A stretch of DNA of 64,000 nucleotides from Siphonodentalium dalli (Eukaryota > Mollusca > Scaphopoda > Gadilida > Siphonodentaliidae): assembly GCA_032622095.1 (NCBI GenBank), contig CP136063.1:39222106-39286105 (forward strand). Direction: 5' to 3'. Shown here one piece after another: positions 51,631-63,120 of the stretch; within the stretch, counting starts at the first letter, position 1, and each line of letters starts with the position of its first letter. The position numbers and the translations under genes were made by a program. Under the pieces are notes generated by a model. It worked only from the letters and a program-made list of their open reading frames with translations, was not told where the DNA came from and made no database searches.

Positions 51631-53853
51631 TTTCCTTTTGGGAGTTGAGAAGAATATTTTTCTGGAATCATAGGTATCCCGTCGAGGGCATGGTGTACTT
51701 GATACTGGTATGACCGAGATACGAGCAGCTGTTCGTTCACTTAAAAGGGGTAAAGCGGGCGGAGCAGACGGTATAGTGAACGAGCACCTCATATTCTGCA
51801 ATAAATCTTTCCTGCGAATTCTCTGCTTCTTCTACAATAGCATGTTCGATATGACATATATCCCACATAAACTCAAACTTGGTCTCATCATTCCAATCTA
51901 CAAAGGAGAACCCAAACCGAAAGAGCAACCCGATAGCTACCGTGCAATAACATTACTACCCGTGATATATAAAGTTTATGAGAGCGTCCTCCTAAACAGA
52001 ATAATCAACTCACCATTTATTTCTGGATTCCCACATTCGCTACAGAATGGATTCCAGAAAGGAATCAGCTGTGAGATGACTTCCTTTATACTACAGGAAG
52101 CTGTTGCACACGCTAAAGATAATAGTTCTCGCGCATATGTATGCTTCTTAGACTCACAGAAAGCCTTTGACAAGGTGTGGCACTCTGGACTTTTACTGAA
52201 ACTGCATAACCTTGAGATCGAAGACAAAATGCTTCGGATAATACACAGCATGCATACTGATTGCAACAGTCGTGTTATATCTAACGGATTCATTTCGGAA
52301 CCACTGAAGATATGCCAAGGAACGCGACAAGGAGCCGTGTGCTCGCCGTTTTTCTATTTAGTGTATATAAATGACCTAATCAAAGACCTCTCATTCACAA
52401 CCGATGGCTTAAAAATGCATGGAATTTCTTGTGCTGCTCCCACAACCGCTGATGATATAGCGTTACTATCATTAACAAAGAGTGGGTTGGACTCAATGAT
52501 GTCTAAATGCTTTGAGTGGAGATTCACGTTCTCTTCTACAAAGAGCCAAACCGTTGTATTCAACGAATCCACTCAGAAACACGACCGTTCTAATAGAGTG
52601 TGGTCTCTCGGTGGGACGATTATCCACGAGGGCATAGAATGCACCCACCTCGGTATCCTGCAAACCAAATTCAAAACGGCGACAAAACGAGCAGAACTTA
52701 TGTCACAAAAAATGCGTCGGTCATATTTTTCCTTATCAGGGAAGCAGAAATTACAGGCTAGCACACCCACAACGATGATTAAGCTCTTCAAATCAATTGT
52801 GCTACCAAGAGCTCTATATGGTGCGGAACTTTTCCCACTTGTCAATCAGTCCGCCATACAAACTATTGAGAAGTCTTTCCGTTCGTGTATAAAGAACTGT
52901 CAGTCTTTACCAACTCGAACAAGATCATATGTTTCTCTGGGTCTTCTCGGCATTATGCCTGTGTCAAGAGAACTACACGTGAAAACACTTTTATTCGTTG
53001 AGAAGCTTGTTCATCTTCCACAGGGCCATCAGATTCCACTGCAACTATTTTTGCTAAAATTGCACCAATATGTCTTCTTCAATCGACAATCTTCTGGGTT
53101 CGTCGCAGATGGCATGTCCTTGCTCCGCCAGTACGACCTTCTCAATGTTCTCCTAGAATACATGGATACTGGTTTCTTCCCAAGTAAAATGGAATGGAAA
53201 AAACTTGTGAAATCTTCAGTTGCAACTCACTACAGACTGGAATGGTTAAACTCTGTTTCATCTGACACTGATCTCTCTTTATTTCTGAAATGCCACGCCG
53301 ATCCGCTGTCTTCCTGGCGAATATGGTCTCTGCTTTCGCACAACCGTCACCGATCGAGAGAGCTGCGTCATCTGGCACTTCTATTAAATAAAACCACATA
53401 TCCAAATAGACTGTGTTGTGCTCAGTGCGGTTTATTTTACGACAATGAGATTACCCACGCGCTATTCTCCTGCAAAGCAAGTATTGTGATACATCTACGT
53501 GATATCTTTTTGGAGAGAATTATTGACGTTTTCGGGATCCGGGCTTTCGATCGCCTGCAATCCCTGTCATGTCTGAACCTAACGGCGCTACTTCTAGGAA
53601 GTACTACCCTGTGTGAATGGATAGATGTCTGTTGTAACTCCGGGGAACTGATCGTAGACGCCGCTGTGTTCCTTCTGCACGCGTGCAACGTTATGCGGGG
53701 CATTCGTTCCTAATGCAGTGCGTTCTTTCGCACGTGTTCCGCTTGACTTTGTTATGTATCCTTGTGCATATATTATATTTTCTATACGTGTACAGTGTAT
53801 ATAAGCTGACTCTCCACAGAGGAGGTATTAAAGATATATCAATAGTGTGATTG
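51631..53853 (+). mobile_element. 5'-truncated LINE of a second family, inserted in ORF1 of the first
   Basis: It interrupts the minus-strand ORF1 after the codons for HAIDSKNGG-K/C. The flanks AACACGCACATTTAC (51,616-51,630) and AACACACTTAC (53,854-53,864) fit a diverged target duplication. It runs in the opposite orientation to its host. The 3' UTR is about 140 bp and ends ATTAAAGATATATC. No endonuclease or ORF1 remains. Confidence 0.8.
51710..53713 (+). CDS. LINE reverse transcriptase, 5'-truncated but open frame
   Basis: A 667-codon frame begins in the reverse transcriptase (KRGKAGGADGIVNEHLI), continues through IIPIYKGEPKPKEQPDSYRA, VCFLDSQKAFDKVWH (first catalytic Asp) and CQGTRQGAVCSPFFYLVYIN, and has the second catalytic box as TADDIALLS, where FADD is more usual. 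The C-terminal half includes CCAQCGLFYDNEITHALFSC, the Cys-His motif common at LINE ends. The intact frame over 2 kb, against the heavily broken host LINE, suggests a younger insertion. Alone it lacks the endonuclease and could not mobilise. The start given is just the first ATG in the surviving part. Confidence 0.85.
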   Translation: MTEIRAAVRSLKRGKAGGADGIVNEHLIFCNKSFLRILCFFYNSMFDMTYIPHKLKLGLIIPIYKGEPKPKEQPDSYRAITLLPVIYKVYESVLLNRIINSPFISGFPHSLQNGFQKGISCEMTSFILQEAVAHAKDNSSRAYVCFLDSQKAFDKVWHSGLLLKLHNLEIEDKMLRIIHSMHTDCNSRVISNGFISEPLKICQGTRQGAVCSPFFYLVYINDLIKDLSFTTDGLKMHGISCAAPTTADDIALLSLTKSGLDSMMSKCFEWRFTFSSTKSQTVVFNESTQKHDRSNRVWSLGGTIIHEGIECTHLGILQTKFKTATKRAELMSQKMRRSYFSLSGKQKLQASTPTTMIKLFKSIVLPRALYGAELFPLVNQSAIQTIEKSFRSCIKNCQSLPTRTRSYVSLGLLGIMPVSRELHVKTLLFVEKLVHLPQGHQIPLQLFLLKLHQYVFFNRQSSGFVADGMSLLRQYDLLNVLLEYMDTGFFPSKMEWKKLVKSSVATHYRLEWLNSVSSDTDLSLFLKCHADPLSSWRIWSLLSHNRHRSRELRHLALLLNKTTYPNRLCCAQCGLFYDNEITHALFSCKASIVIHLRDIFLERIIDVFGIRAFDRLQSLSCLNLTALLLGSTTLCEWIDVCCNSGELIVDAAVFLLHACNVMRGIRS

Positions 53854-53865
53854 TAACACACTTAC

Positions 53866-54056
53866 CTCCATTTTTAGAATCAATAGCATGAATATATTTC
53901 GCCATTCCCTCATTTTTTCTTGCATTTAGTCTCCCTACTACCAACGAATAGTCTCTTATTTCCTCAAGATTCTCTTTTATCCGAACTCCAGGTATCCTCT
54001 TCATCGTGACTCCCCATACTATCTACTGCATCCGTAATATCATTAGAGTCAGCCAT
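53866..54056 (-). pseudogene. LINE ORF1, N-terminal part cut off by the nested LINE
   Basis: The start at 54,056 reads MADSNDITDAVDSMGSHDEE, then the frame shifts once near 53,970 and continues IKENLEEIRDYSLVVGRLNA to YIHAIDSKNGG, which joins the downstream part at 51,626 (CVLGDRWFMYL). This assigns the ORF1 start and shows where LINE B landed. Confidence 0.75.
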
Positions 54057-54100
54057 CTCGTCACCTTTGTTTCTTGCTCAGTCGACTTCCGCACAATTAA

Positions 54101-54409
54101 ATTTATAGATATATCATTCCGAATGTTACTTTGTGGTATTATAGTTGTTTGCTATGTAGTGTAGTATTGTTCTATTATGTCACCCACTTCTTACGACCAC
54201 TTTCTCAAACGCATATTTCGAGATAGAAACATTGTTCTATTCCTTTGTGCATATCGTATGATGGTTTCTTAAAAGCATTCATTGATCGATCGTCTGTTAG
54301 ATACATTTAACTCTTGGATGATATTTTATGTTAGCTCGAGTCAGAGAATACAGTTAAGACCAGCTTATTTGCGTTTGACGCCACGAACACGTCAGATACA
54401 GTTAACACT
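54101..54409. other. LINE 5' region and upstream flank of the zinc-finger gene
   Basis: No repeat or exon is recognised. The boundary of the LINE 5' end is not visible. The finger ORF begins at 54,410 and could be preceded by exons outside this stretch. Confidence 0.4.
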
Positions 54410-55486
54410 ATGTATGGGGAGATGGAGCCACCAACAATGGAAACAGGATATGGTCAACACACACCCGGGAATACGTCACAAGCAGTGGAATCGTTAAGCA
54501 GTTTGCACAATAAGACAAATCATAAGCATAAGAGTATTCACACTTGTGATCGCCCATATCAATGTGATGTTTGCGAGAAATCATTTAGACACTTGACTGG
54601 CCTGACTCAACATAAGAGGATCCACAGTGGAGATCGCCCGTATCAATGTGATGTTTGCGAGAAATCATTTTCTCAGTCGGGTAACCTAAATGCACATAAG
54701 AGGATCCACACGGGTGATCGCCCGTACCAATGTGATGTGTGCAAGAAATTATTTAATCGGCTGAGTATCATGACAACACATAAAAGGACCCACACGGAGG
54801 ATCGCCCGTATCAATGTGATATATGCGATAAATCTTTTAACACTATGGGTAACTTGACTAGACATAAGATAATCCACACTGGAGATCGCCCGTATCAATG
54901 TGATGTGTGCGATAAATCATTTATTCACCAGAGTAACCTGACTATACATAAGAGAATTCACACTGGGGATCGTCAATATCAATGCGATGTGTGCGATAAA
55001 TCATTTATTCAGTCGAGTGTCCTGACAAGGCATAAGAAAAGTCACACCGGAGATCGCCCGTTTCAATGTGATGTGTGCGAGAAATCATTTACTTTCTTGA
55101 CTAGCCTGACTACACATAAAAGGACCCACACAGGAGATCGCCCGTATCAATGCGATGTGTGTGAGAAATCATTTACCACTAAGAGTAACCTGATTAAACA
55201 TTATAGGATCCACACGGGAGATCGCCCGTATCAATGCGATGTGTGCGAGAAATCATTTATCACTTCGAGTAACTTGATTAAACATTATAGGATCCACACG
55301 GGAGATCGCCCGTACCAATGCGATGTGTGTGAGAAATCATTTACCGCTAAGAGTAACCTGACTGTACATAAGAGGATCCACACGGGGGATCGTCCATTTC
55401 AATGCGACGTATGTGGGACATCATTTAGTCACAATATTAGTTTGCTGAAACATAAGAGAGTCCACACTGATGAGCGCCCGTATTAA
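54410..55486 (+). CDS. C2H2 zinc-finger protein, 11 complete fingers, premature stop likely
   Basis: A 358-residue frame has an N-terminal arm (MYGEMEPPTMETGYGQHTPG) without an effector domain, a remnant HKSIH half-finger, and 11 fingers of CDVCEKSF or CDVCDKSF type with TGDRPYQC linkers. The helix segments differ between fingers (RHLTGLT, SQSGNLN, NRLSIMT, IHQSNLT, TFLTSLT, TTKSNLI and others), as in functional DNA-binding proteins. The frame ends at TAA (55,484-55,486), where every other linker has CAA (PYQC), so a single C-to-T change ended it. In the same frame the array goes on with a degenerate finger at 55,487-55,598. The start ATG is simply the first in frame. The truncated 11-finger product may still be functional. 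Confidence 0.75.
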   Translation: MYGEMEPPTMETGYGQHTPGNTSQAVESLSSLHNKTNHKHKSIHTCDRPYQCDVCEKSFRHLTGLTQHKRIHSGDRPYQCDVCEKSFSQSGNLNAHKRIHTGDRPYQCDVCKKLFNRLSIMTTHKRTHTEDRPYQCDICDKSFNTMGNLTRHKIIHTGDRPYQCDVCDKSFIHQSNLTIHKRIHTGDRQYQCDVCDKSFIQSSVLTRHKKSHTGDRPFQCDVCEKSFTFLTSLTTHKRTHTGDRPYQCDVCEKSFTTKSNLIKHYRIHTGDRPYQCDVCEKSFITSSNLIKHYRIHTGDRPYQCDVCEKSFTAKSNLTVHKRIHTGDRPFQCDVCGTSFSHNISLLKHKRVHTDERPY

Positions 55487-55598
55487 TGTGATGTGTGCGA
55501 GAAATCATTTACCACTAAGAATTACCTCACTGCATATAAGAGGTTGCACACTGGTGATCGCCCGTATCAATGCGATGTGTGCGAGAAATCATTTATGC
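55487..55598 (+). pseudogene. Continuation of the finger array after the stop
   Basis: One finger with a lost His (CEKSFTTKNYLTAYKRLH; Tyr in place of the first His) and the start of the next (YQCDVCEKSFM) remain before the array is cut by an insertion at 55,599. Confidence 0.8.
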
Positions 55599-56880
<1,282 letters not shown>

Positions 56881-57065
56881 GGTGCCATTGAAAGCGTGTG
56901 GTATTGTCGCATACTTTTTTGAAAACGAACTATAGTTAGTTTTGAAGAGAATCCAATTGTGTATCGATTGCGTCACCTGACATATGTATAGCACTTAATT
57001 TGGGGGACTTGTCTTTATTCCGAAGGTTCGCCTGATGAAAATGGGCGGGTTGTACATGTGTACCT
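56881..57065. other. Non-coding spacer; nothing recognised
   Basis: No ORF, repeat or RNA gene seen. Confidence 0.4.
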
Positions 57066-57067
57066 AG

Positions 57068-57197
57068 GGTGGCTATCGCTTTCCACATTAACTCAACTAT
57101 ATGTTAATCAATAGAGAGGTAATGTCAGAGAGTTCACCATCTTGATGGTGTTTATGTACATGTGGGAAACGTTAAACGTGGAAAGCGATAGCCACCC
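57068..57197. mobile_element. Miniature TIR element, about 130 bp
   Basis: GGGTGGCTATCGCTTTCCAC (57,068-57,087) is exactly inverted as GTGGAAAGCGATAGCCACCC near 57,178-57,197, with partial pairing beyond (TGTACAT/ATGTACA). No clear target duplication. Confidence 0.65.
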
Positions 57198-58900
57198 ATT
57201 ATCACAGTCATTCCATATATACATAAACACTACAGACATAATAATATAGTGACCCACTGTATACACGACCCATGACCACGGATGACCATACAGCCATGCG
57301 TCACAATGGAGGCACACCGGGCATACTCCTAAACATGACCCATAACAACATAGTCACCCCGTGTAGACCCATGCATTCACATCACCATTGACCACACGGT
57401 AATCCCCTGTATACCTATTATCCACATATATGGTCAAATAGACATTCAATATATACATCAACACCACAACAATGACCATAAGAGTCACTCCGGGTATACA
57501 TATGCACCTCACCAATGGCCATATAGCCACTCACTTCATACACATACCCTCACCATGCCATCTGGTATACTCCTTCACTTGACTCATGGCCATATGGTCA
57601 CCCGGTGTGTACTTATTCAAAACATTCATACATGATCATGGTCAATCCCTGTATACATATTCACTTCACCATTGGCCATGTCACTCCTTGTATCCATATG
57701 TCTCACACCATAGCCGAATGATGACTCAAGATATACTAATACATTATACACCCCAGCCATGTCAGAAAGGTCACTCTGTGTATTCATATGCACCTCATCC
57801 ATGGCCATATAACCACTCGCTATATACACATGCCCCTCGCCCATGCCCATATAGCAACACGTGTGTATACCGGTATAACCTACACATGGCCATACCGCCA
57901 CGAGTCACCAAGCAGGGACACCAGGCATGCGCATACACCTGACACATGACTATTTAGTAACTCTATATATATTCATTACATTCGTGATCATACAATCATT
58001 CCTTGTATACCTATATGTACTCATCTCACCATTGACCATACAGTCACTACATGTATACATATTCGACACTTATAGTCATATATCCACTCGATGTATACAT
58101 ATGCAGCCCACCCTAGACCATAGAGTCACTACAGGTATACATATACACCTCACTAACGGCCATTCAGCCCTTCCAGATATACAAAAAACCTGCACACACG
58201 ACCACTCATACATTCTATACTTGCATATACACCTCACACATGACAATCCAGCAACTCACTGTTTAATCATACACACCATCAATGATCATACATCTAATTC
58301 CTATACACCCACCAACGATAATACATCCACGAGATAAATAAATATATACCACAAGGACACTCCATATATACCCACACGCTCGATAACGTCTACACAGCTT
58401 ACTCCAGGTATGCATATATACTTTAATCATGACCGTACAGCCATTCCATGCATACATATACACATTACCTGTAACCATAAAATAACTCCCTATTTATCCA
58501 CACACCCCATCCATGATCACACAGACAACACATGTACATCCCACCCATGACCTTGCAGTCACTCCATATATACATAATCAACACATAGATGACCATGTAG
58601 CTATATCCATACACCACATCAATATCCATACAGGCACATCGGGTGCACCCGTATTGGATAGACACAACCATACAATCACTCAATTCATACCGATACACCT
58701 CACACATGATCATGACCTCTTCCTGTATACCTATTCATCTTACCATGGACAACCCATACATAACCATATAGTCACTAACTGTATACCTTCATTCATGACA
58801 TACAATAAATCCCTGTATACCTTCATTCATGACATACAATAAATCCCTGTATAATATTCACATCACCTATGATCATAGAGTAACTTCCTGACTACCATCT
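57198..58900. repeat. Highly degenerate minisatellite, period about 45-50 bp
   Basis: Units resemble CATGACCATACAGTCACTCC followed by ATGTATACATATACACCTCACC, repeated about 35 times with strong divergence. GTATACATAT, TCACTCC and GACCATA recur throughout. All ORFs here (57,586-57,942, 57,927-58,337, 58,513-58,842 and minus-strand ones) are rich in His, Tyr and Thr for this reason and are not believed to be genes. Confidence 0.75.
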
Positions 58901-59294
58901 TGACATCCACCCTGTATCCAGTTGATATTATTTTTATCACAATGGACCAGAATAGCCGCAGATTATTGTTCTTCTCGGTTCCGTCTCATAGTTCTGTCCA
59001 TTTCCTTTCAATAATATGGCCAGAATCACAAAAGAGGTTATCGGCAATATGCCATACTTTAAAATGAATTTGGCATGCCCCATACGGAACTGGGGCAAAC
59101 CGGAATAGAACATATAGTTGACAGTTAATTAACTAACACGTATAATAACCAAGTGAGTCATAATTTACTACCTTTTCGGATAATCAGAGAATAATGTTCG
59201 GGATATATGTAAACAAAAACTTTTTACAAATTTGGTTGCCATTTTGGAAACCATCTTGAGCAATTTGGTCTGTAAATACCGTAGTGTGGCACAT
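58901..59294. other. Non-coding; nothing recognised
   Basis: No coding frame or repeat seen between the minisatellite and the MITE. Confidence 0.4.
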
Positions 59295-59822
59295 TTAAAG
59301 ATGGATTATCTCTTTAAATAACAAATTTTAAATAGTTGCGTTGGTATAAAATAATAGATATGAACTGAAGACCTATGTCCGGAAAAGCTTCTATCAATTA
59401 ATATTGATTTTATTTCGAATATTAAATCGGGCCCATTTATGTTACTATTTTTAGAACCGACCATTCGGATGAGACCGTATTGCGATATAGAGCACTCGGC
59501 TGTTCCTATGGCTACGCAACGAATGTCAAATGTCACAGATTGGTTGTTTGTACTGTTTTGTTCCACAGATATAAGCGATAATGAGTATAATTAACGTTTA
59601 TTTGTGACAAAATTGCACAATATAATTTCTGGTCTCTGTTAACAGTAACCAATATTGTTCGTTAGCTGAACAAACACACCTTTTTAGACCAGAAAATATT
59701 CGAAATAAAATTAATATTAATCGATAGAAGCATTTCCGGACAGGAGTCTTCGATTCCGATCTAATATTTTATACCCCGGTAACTATACAATACATGTTTA
59801 CAAAGAGATAATCCACCTTTAA
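59295..59822. mobile_element. Complete TTAA-flanked MITE, 528 bp
   Basis: TTAA at 59,295-59,298 and 59,819-59,822, full arms. It carries the 86-codon minus-strand frame 59,306-59,566 (MEQNSTNNQSVTFDIRCVAI and on) that is also open in the copy at 27,472-27,732 and partly in those at 9,158-9,373 and 42,017-42,199. Confidence 0.85.
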
Positions 59823-60096
59823 GATAGACACAATAAACACATTCGAATCCAAAGATAATTGCATTTTATTATACGCTCAACAGTGAATTATAGAAAAAAA
59901 CGCGTTTAGATAAATATCGATATCACCCAGAAGGGGATATAGAAGAATATACTTTCACACTAGCTCGCGCGTGCGACCGATTCACTTGCGTGTACCAATG
60001 CGCTACCGGAATATTTCAAAATCCACGCGCATCAGTGGAGTTATCTTTCCTCTTCTATACTTTGTACGTCTGCATTGTTTACTTTTCGCGGAAAAT
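59823..60096. other. Upstream flank of the Crypton-like gene
   Basis: The frame is open from 59,971 through the chosen start, but the protein-like part begins at 60,097. No promoter element was identified. Confidence 0.4.
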
Positions 60097-61769
60097 ATGG
60101 AAGGCCATTCTACACTCGTCGGAGATGATCTTTGGGGGAATTTCCAATTAGATGAAGAAATATCACTTGAGGAGTTATTTAAAGAGATTGAGGAAGATTC
60201 GACAAAAACGGGAACAGTTTCTTGTGCTGGTGATGCTGGAAGTGGAACTGAGTTGGACCCTGGGCCTAGCGGTATATTGTTTGATGAAATCGACGGAATT
60301 AACCCTCACCCTGACCCTGTAATCACTGCACCTTCAAGTTCAGCTTCAGCTCATTCTGTGTACAGTGTTGGAAACCAGGGAAGGATGGACAATCTGAGGT
60401 TTGTAAAAATGTCTGGAGGTGATGTTGATAATTTCAACCAAGAGCAGCAGAATGTGAACACAAAAAGAAAGACTGAGTATGACTTGAAGTTGTTGAGTCT
60501 GTATGCTTTGAAAGTGGTGAAACCAGAGTGATAGAGCAAATTCCACCGAATGAACTTTGTGAACTAATTTCTGAATTCCCGCTGTCGGTGCGGAAGAAGG
60601 ATGGCTGTGAATTTGAGCCAACAACACTGCGCGCCTACATATCATCTTTTTATCGATATTTAAGGAGTAAGAACTATGAAGCGTCACTCATAACCGACCA
60701 CAGATTTGCCAAATGCCGACAAACACTGAAAAACAAACAGAAGCAGTTAAAATCTATGGGTCGAGGAAACAAGCCACATGCTGCAGATCCACTGTCTCAA
60801 ACTGACATAGATAAACTTTTTGATGCAAAAGTACTTGGACCTCATAATCCAAAATCACTGATAAATTCAATGTGGTTGATGTGTACGCTACATTTCGGCA
60901 TGCGAACTGGCCAAGAAACTTACTCACTGAGATGGGTGACGTTGAAGTAAGAGAAGATGAGGCGGGCAGGAATTATGTGATATACACACAAGAGCGACAA
61001 ACGAACACGAGGACTGGAGAAAACCCAAGGGATGTCAGGAAAGTAAAACCAAGAGCGTATTCAACAGAAGACAAATTGAAAGATCCCGTCACATTATATC
61101 AGCTATTTGCAGAAAAGAGACCAGCTGAAATGTGCGCGTCTGACTCACCATTTTTCTTGGCGATCAATCATCAAGGGTGGATAAAACTGGGAAAATCGTG
61201 GTACAAAAAAAATGCATTTGGATTAAATAACATCTATGCGATAATGAAGAATATGTTCACTGATGCTGGACTAGAAACCGACAAGCGAATAACAGCTTAC
61301 AGTGTGAGGAAACACCTTGTGCAGTCATTGTGTGATGAAGGTGTACCTGCCCATCAAATAATTCAGGTGTCAGGACATAAGAATGTTAACAGCCTCCTGA
61401 ATTACAGTAAAATAAATCCAGAACAAAGTAGGCAAATATCTGATATTCTATCTGACAATGACAGGAATTCAAACAACATTTATCCAAGAATTCAGCCTGA
61501 AAGCAGTGAAAGTGCATGTACCTGTGTAGCTGTACCAACCCCCAGTCTGTGTAAAGAGACCTGTTGAAATCTCATTTCCAAGGCATGGTGAAATTTGTGA
61601 CAATTCCGGACTGTTGCCGAAGTCGGTATTCAGTGGTAATACATTTCATGGAGCCGTTAATGTATATTTCCAGGCCTCACAGAAGCACAGCATTACAAAT
61701 GAAATGAACCTCAACGGGAATGAAAAGCGTTTCAAACGCATTCGGGTGATAGACAGCGACAGTGATTGA
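60097..61769 (+). pseudogene. Crypton-type tyrosine recombinase (KIAA1958-like), three frameshifts
   Basis: The likely start is at 60,097 (MEGHSTLVGDDLWGNFQLDE). An acidic N-terminal region of about 135 residues leads into KTEYDLKLL. The core-binding domain follows (ESGETRVIEQIPPNELCELI, TLRAYISSFYRYLRSKNYEA), then the catalytic domain: LHFGMRTGQETYSLRW (first Arg), YSVRKHLVQSLCDEGV (second Arg), QVSGHKNVNSLLNYSK (His and the likely nucleophile Tyr). A C-terminal tail reads VFSGNTFHGAVNVYFQ and ends IRVIDSDSD at 61,769. The frame breaks near 60,507 (TTT) and 60,940 (GGG), each as if one base were missing from a homopolymer, and near 61,560. Domain order and length match Crypton-derived proteins that integrate or excise circular DNA, or their domesticated relatives. 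No second transposon protein or target repeat is seen. Confidence 0.8.
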
Positions 61770-63120
61770 ATTTATTGTGTTGACAATTTCTGGTCGGTGT
61801 TTCCACTGTTTCCGGTTTAATTTATCATTCCAAGTTCAAGTTTGTGCTGAAGAACAACAAAGTGAAGGGAGTTATTGTGATTATTTAATTTACATAATAT
61901 TCACTCATATTATTAGTTATAATTAAAATCTATGTTATGTTGAAATTGGACATATTTATGGGGGGAATAAAGGGAAGAATACTGGAACTATATTTTTAAA
62001 TTCCGCGGATGGTGAAGCAGTATTGCGTGAAGCGGCACCGATCAGCTGATGGCTTCAAAAATGGTGTATTTTGAAGACGATTGTGAGATCATTTATCGTC
62101 GAAAATGGTGAATTTCTTTGGATATGCGTATAATAAAAAGAATATCTAGTGTTTTTGAGTGGATACCGAAAAATATGTCATGAATGAGCGAGACAAATGT
62201 TTATTTTCGCGAGCGATCAGTTGGAATATTCATAAGTAAGGATATGCCTCACTTACATTATAAAGTTCTGTTCATTTCTTGTTGAAATATGACTAGAATC
62301 CCAGTTGTGATTTTTTGTGTGAAATGTTATACCGCGTTCTAAAAAATCGAATTTTTGAGGGAAGGGGCTAGAACCCCAATAATTGCCTATTTAATTGCTC
62401 CAATAATCAGTTAATATACAAAATACAGTCACATTACTCAACCAGTTCCAAACAGCATGAACTTATATAGAAGATATTTGTGAAATAACGTCATATTTTC
62501 AACTTAATCCTGATTCATGATTCACAGAACTTTCAACCGTTTGTGATTTCATGAAGAGCGTTTATTTATTAAATAACATACTTGTCCATATATGAATAGC
62601 AGATGATGAGATAGTTCTGACAGAATGGTAACGAGGGGTGATTCAAATAACAAAGTATTCACATGTTTTGAGCTTATATGTATAACAAGTGTGAAATATA
62701 TCTCGACATTGACTTACTGTATTTTCGCGGCAATAAAAACAGTATGTGACTTTATGTTGATTTTATGGGTGAAACATGGGGCACAGGCAGCGACAAGTAC
62801 TCATTGGATTCAGCATACTTGATTTATGCAAGAAAATTTAGTTTTATGCCTCTAGGGTTCTAGTATTCCACAAATGTAGTTTTTCCGACCAGACTATTTG
62901 TAACAATCTTACCAACGGATATGACATGTTTTAAAACAAGAAATGTATGTTACACGCCAGTTCATAATGGTTCATGGGAAGAAACTCCATTTCGGCGACG
63001 ACCAGATTAAACTAAGCATTGATCGGAGATTGACGAACTAATCTCAAAACAAAACAAAATATCGCCATGGATTATCGAAATACTTGATCAGCGTATTACA
63101 GAACTATCTGAGGAGTTAAA
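61770..63120. other. Non-coding 3' flank; nothing recognised
   Basis: AT-rich sequence with scattered short frames (for example 62,625-62,822) that have no domain. The boundaries of the Crypton-like element were not found. Confidence 0.4.

Larger units (their letters stand above)
45225..54100 (-). mobile_element. Near-complete two-ORF LINE, inactivated, with two nested insertions
   Basis: On the minus strand the order is ORF1 (start 54,056; coiled coil and SGNH-esterase-like domain), a spacer, and ORF2 (APE endonuclease, reverse transcriptase, C-terminal Cys-rich motif), ending in a 3' tail CAATAAATTTATCTTATCTT near 45,235. Esterase-like ORF1 proteins are known from the CR1 group of non-LTR elements. 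I do not fix the clade. LINE B (51.6-53.85 kb) lies in ORF1 and an element with hAT-like ends (47.75-48.62 kb) lies in ORF2. Both ORFs also carry stops and frameshifts, so the element is not active. Confidence 0.8.

Noticed and set aside
57586-58842. Three plus-strand ORFs rich in His, Tyr and Thr
   Set aside because: They are translations of a degenerate minisatellite.
60500-60950. Programmed -1 frameshifting in the recombinase
   Set aside because: The shift sites lack a canonical X-XXY-YYZ slippery heptamer and sit at homopolymers; single-base loss is simpler.
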